Source: Narthecium ossifragum (Eukaryota; Streptophyta; Magnoliopsida; Dioscoreales; Nartheciaceae). Taken from it: a DNA stretch of 64,000 nucleotides. Positions 58,301 to 64,000 of the stretch are shown here, one piece after another. The stretch is taken from the NCBI GenBank assembly GCA_963920575.1, contig OY986966.1:29150581-29214580 (forward strand). Reading direction: 5' to 3'. The notes below the pieces were generated by a model. The model searched no databases, had not been told where the DNA came from, and saw only the letters and a program-made list of their open reading frames with translations. Positions within the stretch are counted from its first letter, which is position 1; each line of letters opens with the position of its first letter. Both the position numbers and the translations under genes were made by a program.

Positions 58301-60900
58301 CTGTTTAACGATAAGGCAACATAAGAGTTCTACATACGATTGCTCGAGTTATTGTTTTGGCAATAATGCAGCTCTAACTGGTGACAGCTGACACATAGTG
58401 TTGTGCTTTATATCTAAAAAATCTTGGAACAGGCACAGGCTGCTCCAAAACCAACATTTTGCAGAGTGAGAAAAAACTATAGCTATTGCAGAATCTCCAA
58501 TTTTCCATGGCAAATTATATGCTTACTCCGACTTCCGGATCACCAATATCCGAGTCCTCGCAAAGTATTCTTGCAAATTCTTCAGGATCATTTTCGAAAT
58601 TGCTCACATCCTGACAGAATATGTCATCTTCTAAGCATTCAGACAAAAGCAATAAAGCTGACTAGGGAAAACGTCAAAACAAGAGGATGATCTGATAATG
58701 AAATATGAAGTTTTGACTTTTACCCATAAAAATTGATCTCTTATGACAGTGTTGTTTATCCGGAGGTCAAGCTGCAAAATGCCCACAATTGCAATCCATA
58801 ACCTGGTATCTAAGGAATTACTCATGGAGGAAAATTTTGAACTCTGTAATTTGCAAGCCTACAATATGAATGAACCTTCAAAGGCACAATCTTCTCTTTT
58901 GTTTGCATCTCTTGCCCTTCATATGAACGAAACTCTGCCAGTTGAGACTGTGACAAGCTCAAAAGTGCAAAATGCAGCAATTGAAATGAAAGTTAAGGCA
59001 TAGCAGTAAAACGTTTTGGTATAATTTACTAGTAAGGTAATATACCAAGCTGATACTTGGTTAGAGGGAAATATTGTTCGACGCCAGAAAAGGAAGGAAA
59101 AGAACAGAATTGTCTATAGTAACAGCTCTTGAATGGTTATTCGGCTAGAAAAATATAGTGATAGCTTAAATGAGCTAAAGTGGCATGCAATGGGATAAAA
59201 ATGGTCAAAAAATAAAAGCTAGAGAATCAGCATTCATAGAAAGCAAAAGAAGCTGCCGCAATTGCAGGGACAGTGACTTATAAAAACAATTCACAGAAAC
59301 CAAAAGAAACTCATGCGATTCTGAAGACCACAATTTTTTGCTTTGTTATAGAAGCAGAAACACTCTCTTAGAATCATTAACAAACATATATTCTAACTCT
59401 CAAGATTCATATAAATTAAGCCGCATCTGTTCAGCATATAGAGAAGTAACCGCAATAGTAGAAATGTAAGGCATACACATCAGCTACTGCTTACTTGAAT
59501 AGACTGGGCAATCTGTGTCATGAATGCAGGAGGTAGCTTCAGATCCTTTACAGTCCTTTTTGCAAAATTGATCACCTCTGAATCAGGATCTTTCAATGAG
59601 AAAAATGAGCACTTATTAGATATAAACAGCTAACAGAAGCATTTCCAGTGGAAATGTATGAGGAATGTGACGACCGATACACATCAATTAGCAAGTATAC
59701 AGATAGATTCAAATTTCATTCCACATCTAAATATCTGTCAGGAGTGTCACCAAAAGAATCGTATATTGTAGAACTCCCAATTTGATAAGACCATTATCTC
59801 ACTATATTGCAGTGTTTGGTGGGGCCTTCTCTTTCAACCAGCAAGTTCTATGGTAATATGCAACAAAGTTGAAAATGGAAACAATAATATGGTAAAATCA
59901 CAATACCATTAGGATTCCACGTAAAGGCATCTTTAAACCGCTGACCATCAGCTTCAATATCCAAGCGTATAGGGACAAGATTATCTGCAGTAGGCCTTCC
60001 AGCGTATATAACAAGGACTGAAGTTAATTTCCATTTCAAATTAAAAAACTAACATCTTCTTGGACGTTGAGGATTGAAGAAAACAAATAACCATAGACCA
60101 TTTCAGAAAGGGGAAAGAAGGAATTGATTCCAACATCAATGTATGCCAATGCAGAACCCATCTATAGCATTGGCAGATGACAAAAAAACCCATTCATTAA
60201 TGAACTCAAATCACGAGGGAAGAATTCTCAGGATCCAAAAGTGAGCAAGAACACTGTTGAAAGGAAAGAAGAGCACGGCACAATAATCGACTGCTAGATG
60301 GTCATATCGATGACTAAAGAACTATAAAACCCAATCTGAAAGCGAAAAAGAAATTGGGGGAAAATCCTAGAAATCAAATCCAAAAAGCTTATCTTAGTAC
60401 CAGCCACTTTCTTGTTTAATTTACAAAAGAAATCGAAGCTAAAACAAAGATGGGCAATGATCGTATGGCATCAAGTTCAAGAATGCGAAATCAAATGAAT
60501 CCCAGCATCCAAAAGCAAAAGACTGGAACCTTCAATCACCAAGAACTAAGAAAATCGACCAAAGTATCAAAGAAGACAAAAAATAAACATGGCCAAGCAA
60601 GAAGGAGAGGAAGGAAAACCAACCAATCAATTACAACAAACAAGTGCAAAACATACAAATCTTTCGGCGCATACCATTCAAAAATCGCCCAAAAGCGTAA
60701 TAAAAGCCAAAAGATAAGATCTTGAGGGCAACAGGGCGAGGAAAACCCTAAAAAACAACAAATGCCGAACGAGAAATCAGAGGGTACCTAGCGAGGACGG
60801 GAGAGAGGGAGAGAAAGAGGCGAGGAAGCGATAGGCGTGAAGAAACTCACATTCTAAACCGGGTGGGTCCTCTGGAGCTGCTTGGCGGGAGAGGTTTCAT
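55357..60900 (-). CDS. BSH: BSH, SNF5-type core subunit of SWI/SNF remodelling complexes
   Basis: Ten minus-strand exons: 60900-60851, 59995-59907, 59589-59495, 58947-58876, 58771-58724, 58610-58527, 57176-57138, 56333-56251, 56073-56011 and 55456-55357. They join in frame to 240 residues, the length I recall for Arabidopsis BSH. It starts MKPLPPSSSRGPTRFRM, then PTADNLVPIRLDIEADGQ and DAFTWNPN-DPDSEVINFAKRT, the first SNF5 repeat. LDLRINNTVIRDQFLW, NDPEEFARILCED and AIREQLYEIAVQS form the second. The C terminus has a basic KKGRRG patch and EWYLYEPIVD. SNF5 proteins scaffold nuclear BRM/SYD-type SWI/SNF complexes that move nucleosomes. The start is fixed by the phase-2 AT/G junction in RFR-M-PTADN. 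CEDSDIGDPEVG departs slightly from the usual CxDL(G/N)xxDPEVG. Intron 9 carries a foldback MITE. Confidence 0.95.
55674..55876. mobile_element. Foldback MITE in BSH intron 9
   Basis: A 203-bp, almost fully inverted element. agtgcaccacactga on the left pairs with agtgcactacactca in reverse complement on the right. Inside, ttcggtgg(c/a)...ccaccgaa and attcggtgattaatcaccga-type hairpins are stacked. No clear target duplication, and no coding. Confidence 0.7.
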
Positions 60901-60970
60901 GCCTTGCTGGATTTAAATTCCCGTTATAATTCCCGTTGGTTTTAAACCTCGCGAAACCCTAAACGCTTGC
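60901..60970 (-). promoter_or_regulatory. BSH upstream region: E2F-like sites and a telo-box
   Basis: Just upstream of the BSH ATG are two aacgggaa words (E2F-like TTCCCGTT on the plus strand, 60918-60925 and 60931-60938), a TCGCGA, and a telo-box AAACCCTAA on the plus strand (60954-60962). E2F sites and telo-boxes often occur together in genes active in dividing plant cells. Function is inferred. Confidence 0.4.
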
Positions 60971-61241
60971 AGCAGCCTTTGGCTGCGGCCTTTTACCCTC
61001 CCACACACACACCCTCTCGCTCTCTCTCTCCCTCTCCCTCTCCCTCTGCCCTTGTTATTAGCCTAGCCGCGTACTTCTACACCCGTGCCCTTTTATTAGG
61101 AGTTAACCGGTCCTATTTTAGTGAACTTAGGCCCACTATGCTTCGTCTGCCTTTACCTGGGCCTTACCCAATGCTCATTGGGCTAGATCAATGTCCAGTG
61201 AGGGCCCATGGTTTATTTGGACGCTAGAGATATTAGTCTAG

Positions 61242-61500
61242 ACTCGTTTGGTTTCGGCATAGAAAATGTGAGAATAAATGAAGATAAGTGATTTTAAGGA
61301 TAAATATAAACCATGAGAATAAGTGGAGATAAATGATTTTTGGATAGAAAAAATGAGAATAATAAATAATGATTGAAAAGTGAGGATAAATAAATAATAA
61401 TTGCTTAAAAATAATTGGGGATAAAGGATTTTGATATTTGGGAATAAAGCAGGAGATAAAGGGGTTATCCTCACCTTATTATCCCCGAACCAAATAGGGG
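61242..61500. mobile_element. MITE with GAGAATAAATGA-type internal repeats
   Basis: The left end ctcgtttggtttcgg is imperfectly inverted at the right end (cccctatttggttcgg in reverse complement). Between them are repeated (t)gagaataa(a)tgaagataagtgatttt-like units. It is non-coding. The target duplication was not resolved. Confidence 0.5.
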
Positions 61501-62440
61501 CCTTTTAGAGTGGACCGACTAAAAACCTCGTGTTGATTTTTTCTGAAAAAACTTGATATTTTTAGCAGTGAATTTTAATCATTTCAAGTTAGGTATAAAG
61601 ATCTTATAATAATATCTGACAACACATTCACGGTTAAAAGAAAATTAAATCTTTCACAGAAGGTTTAACCGGAGATTTTTTAAAGGATGTTGTGTGGGAC
61701 CTCCCAATAGGCAATATCCCCTGCTCCTCCACAGCCTGGGATCCCTCGCATTATTTTAAAATGAACAGCCATCCATTGCATCCCAACTTTATTCTACCAC
61801 TTAGAACATTTTAATTATATCTAGGCACATCCAAAGCCTTACAAATGCTTCTACTAATAATAGTATACATTGTCCTTTGTGTTTTAGATTGTGATATTTG
61901 CTTCATTTCTTATGTAAATTAAACAAGAAAGTGGCTGGTACTAATTAGATAAGTTTTTTGGATTTGGTTCTCAGATCATCAATTCTAGTAGTATGAAACA
62001 AGGAAAGCAAATGAACTAACTTCTCCATGATAATTTTCTCAACTTGAAGAGTGGATTTAGAACCATTGATGTCATCCATGCATGGGACCTGAAAGTTGGG
62101 TGGTTAAATTGGAAGATGACTTCTTTACAGCATATCTATGCTTGTCTTGAAAGAAAAAGGATGTAATGGAGGGGACAATCTTCAGAAGCTTTACATCTCT
62201 GTCTTTCCACAAGCATGGTTTTTGGGGCAAAGTTCCAAACTATATTGCAGAAATAACTTCGCAAACAAAACCCAACAAAGCCAGATTTTTTCCTAAAACT
62301 GTAAAAAGATATATCTGATTCTGTATGTCTGTACATCTTAAGCCCAAAAACCTGTGTACGTACACATTCCTATATATCCTTTTGCTGCTGCTGCTGCTCA
62401 TACTAAGATCACAAACAAAAATGGAGTTGAGGATTGGACA
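61501..62440. other. Intergenic DNA and Aux/IAA 3' region
   Basis: I see no gene. The part nearest 62440 is the 3' untranslated region of the Aux/IAA gene, which contains a GCT/CAG triplet run at 62383-62397. Confidence 0.5.
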
Positions 62441-63784
62441 CTAGCACTTATCAGCTCTGGTGATCCTTAATCTCTTGACAGTGGTCAAGAACATCCTGCC
62501 CAGAAGAAAGAATTCATGTTTAGATATCTAAACTGCAAGAAGATAGAGAGAGAAACAACCATTAAGTTCATATATAAGGGACTAGCAAGCATACTCCCAA
62601 GGAACATCTCCGACCATCATCCAGTCACCTTCCTTGTCCTCATAGGTTAGGACATGGGTATGCTTGTTTGAAGACACTTGGGAAACAAGATCGGGAACTG
62701 GAACAAAGTATTTGATTAGTACGTACTGTTTGATGAATTGAATTAGACAATGGTCATGATCGAGAGTGAATGTGATCACAGTGAGCTCACATAGGATGGT
62801 GGTCTTGAACATGCGGCGGAGGGTCTTGACGAGGGTGTCGTAGCCATTGACGGCGAGCAAGTCGAGCTTCCGGCCAATCGGGATGCCTTCCATGTAGACC
62901 TTGACGAAGAAAGTGGGGTGGTGGTGGTCTCCGCCTTTGGCTGTGAGAGTTCTCCTAAGAAGCGGTTTGATGGGTGGCCAATCAGATGGTTGGTCCCTAT
63001 ATAGTGCGGCCAACAACAGTATACAAACAACCATTGAGAAGAAAACTGATAAAACTTGAACATGAGAAGGATGCCTGAATCATAGATAGATAGATACATA
63101 GATGGATAGACAGTTCTCTGATTTCTTCATTCTTTCTGAGATTTTGGAAGCCAAGTAAGATCATTAAAAACCAGAAGAATAAGAAAGAAAGCAAAAGATA
63201 TATCTTCTAGAACAAAAAAAAGGCCTTTTTTTCTTTTTGTAAAAAACTTAAAAACTGTCCATCTGAAATCCAGATTGGATTGATGGAGTACAAAACATAG
63301 GAAAATCTGATAACTAGAAGAAGAAGAAGAAATAAAAAGAGGCAGCCATGCATATACCCTTTATAATTTACAAATCAATAGTCAAATCAGGAGAGGCAGA
63401 AATAATGAATAAAAAGCTAGGAGGCAATGCCCATGTAAAGAAAAAAAAAACTGGATTATAAATGATCTATGTCGATGTTCTTCATCCAATTCAAGTTTGT
63501 AGGCTAAAAGAAAAACTAAGAAACATCAAGAAAGGATGAACGAGACTAAGAATCCAATAAAGGAAATAACCAGTTAACAAAAGAAGGTGAAGAGTTATAC
63601 AACTGTTTTGTACATACCTTGAATTGAAACAAGTGTCAGGGAGTTTGGAGGTTGACAAGCTAAGTCCTAGCCTCAGATCTGTGCTCAAGTCTCTGCTATG
63701 CTTACTGAGAGAAGGCGATGTAGAAAGAGCTGGATGGCTGCTGCTGTCTATGGAGGATGAAGGAGAGTTGCCATGTTCCTCCAT
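62441..63784 (-). CDS. Aux/IAA transcriptional repressor, IAA20/30/31 type
   Basis: Four minus-strand exons (63784-63618, 62996-62791, 62697-62595, 62495-62441) give 176 residues. Domain I is the EAR-like LRLGLSLS (residues 42-49), which recruits TOPLESS. In place of the degron GWPPV, the protein has [14 protein letters not shown]. The same Gly-to-Asp state is found in Arabidopsis IAA31 as I recall it. Domain III/IV (PB1) is intact: [31 protein letters not shown], then [33 protein letters not shown]. Canonical Aux/IAAs repress ARFs until auxin drives TIR1/AFB-mediated decay. With this degron I expect weaker auxin-induced turnover. The donor of exon 2 (CTAT/GTGAGC) gives Phe where Cys is common (ILCPD). 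The short basic end ITRADKC is typical. Confidence 0.93.
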
Positions 63785-64000
63785 TGCAAGAGAGAGAGAG
63801 AGAGAGAGAGATATGGCTTCCACCTTCTTATTTAGAGGGTAGAGACTAGAGAGGGATAAAAAGAGAGACAAAAGAGTGGAGAGGTGTGAAATAAGGACAC
63901 AGACTAGTAGGTCTGCAACTGTCTATTGTTCGACACTTGGCATAAAAGGTAACATATGGGGTACACCCCTCAATATTTTACCTTTTTTCTCTATTTTATG
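63785..64000 (-). promoter_or_regulatory. Aux/IAA leader with a GA/CT microsatellite
   Basis: A (GA)n tract at 63790-63811 (CT-rich on the coding strand) ends about six bases upstream of the ATG. The rest is the start of the upstream region, cut by the window edge. No auxin-response TGTCTC is evident in the visible part. Confidence 0.5.

Noticed and set aside
1..64000. tRNA, rRNA or CRISPR loci
   Set aside because: No cloverleaf, rRNA core or regularly spaced repeat-spacer array was seen. The tandem arrays are minisatellites without unique spacers.

Overview
The window looks like nuclear DNA of a flowering plant. Genes are split by GT-AG introns and AT-rich intergenic DNA is packed with transposon debris. 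Six intact genes belong to plant families: a GH19 chitinase, a three-module paladin, RCI2/PMP3 proteins, a PPR-DYW protein, BSH/SNF5 and an Aux/IAA. A non-grass monocot is my guess, but nothing seen proves the clade. All spliced models below were built by hand from reading-frame continuity and splice sites.

Layout. 1-3140: gene-free, with one MITE. 3189-4353 (+): class II chitinase. 4.8-10.6 kb: a Mutator-like element with a minisatellite core, a probable copia LTR remnant, a Harbinger-like element containing a nested MITE, and a frameshifted chitinase exon copy. 13367-31459 (+): one 19-exon gene for a 1,258-residue paladin (PTP-like phosphatase), with a MULE-type MITE, a hAT-type MITE and a SINE in its introns. 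33109-33763 (-): an unusual PMP3 protein with a Cys-rich 11-residue repeat domain at its N terminus.

36.5-51.3 kb is a disturbed block. Two copies of a ~1.85 kb segment, each with a 56-residue RCI2 gene (-), lie about 13 kb apart. Between them are a truncated PBS1-like kinase pseudogene (-) and a long LTR-type composite inserted upstream of it. The composite holds arrays of GGATCGATCC and GGTCGACC palindromes. A 3.6 kb long-TIR Mutator-like element with 9-bp target duplications, filled with an inverted GATGAAAAT/ATTTTCATC minisatellite, is nested inside it.

51947-54058 (+): an intronless 703-residue PPR-DYW organelle RNA-editing factor. 55357-60900 (-): a ten-exon BSH/SNF5 gene (240 residues), convergent with the PPR gene. 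62441-63784 (-): a four-exon Aux/IAA gene (176 residues) with a degenerate degron, of the IAA20/30/31 type.

The genes do not form a pathway. The most unusual items are the Cys-repeat/PMP3 fusion, the two minisatellite-filled Mutator-like elements and the palindrome-studded LTR.
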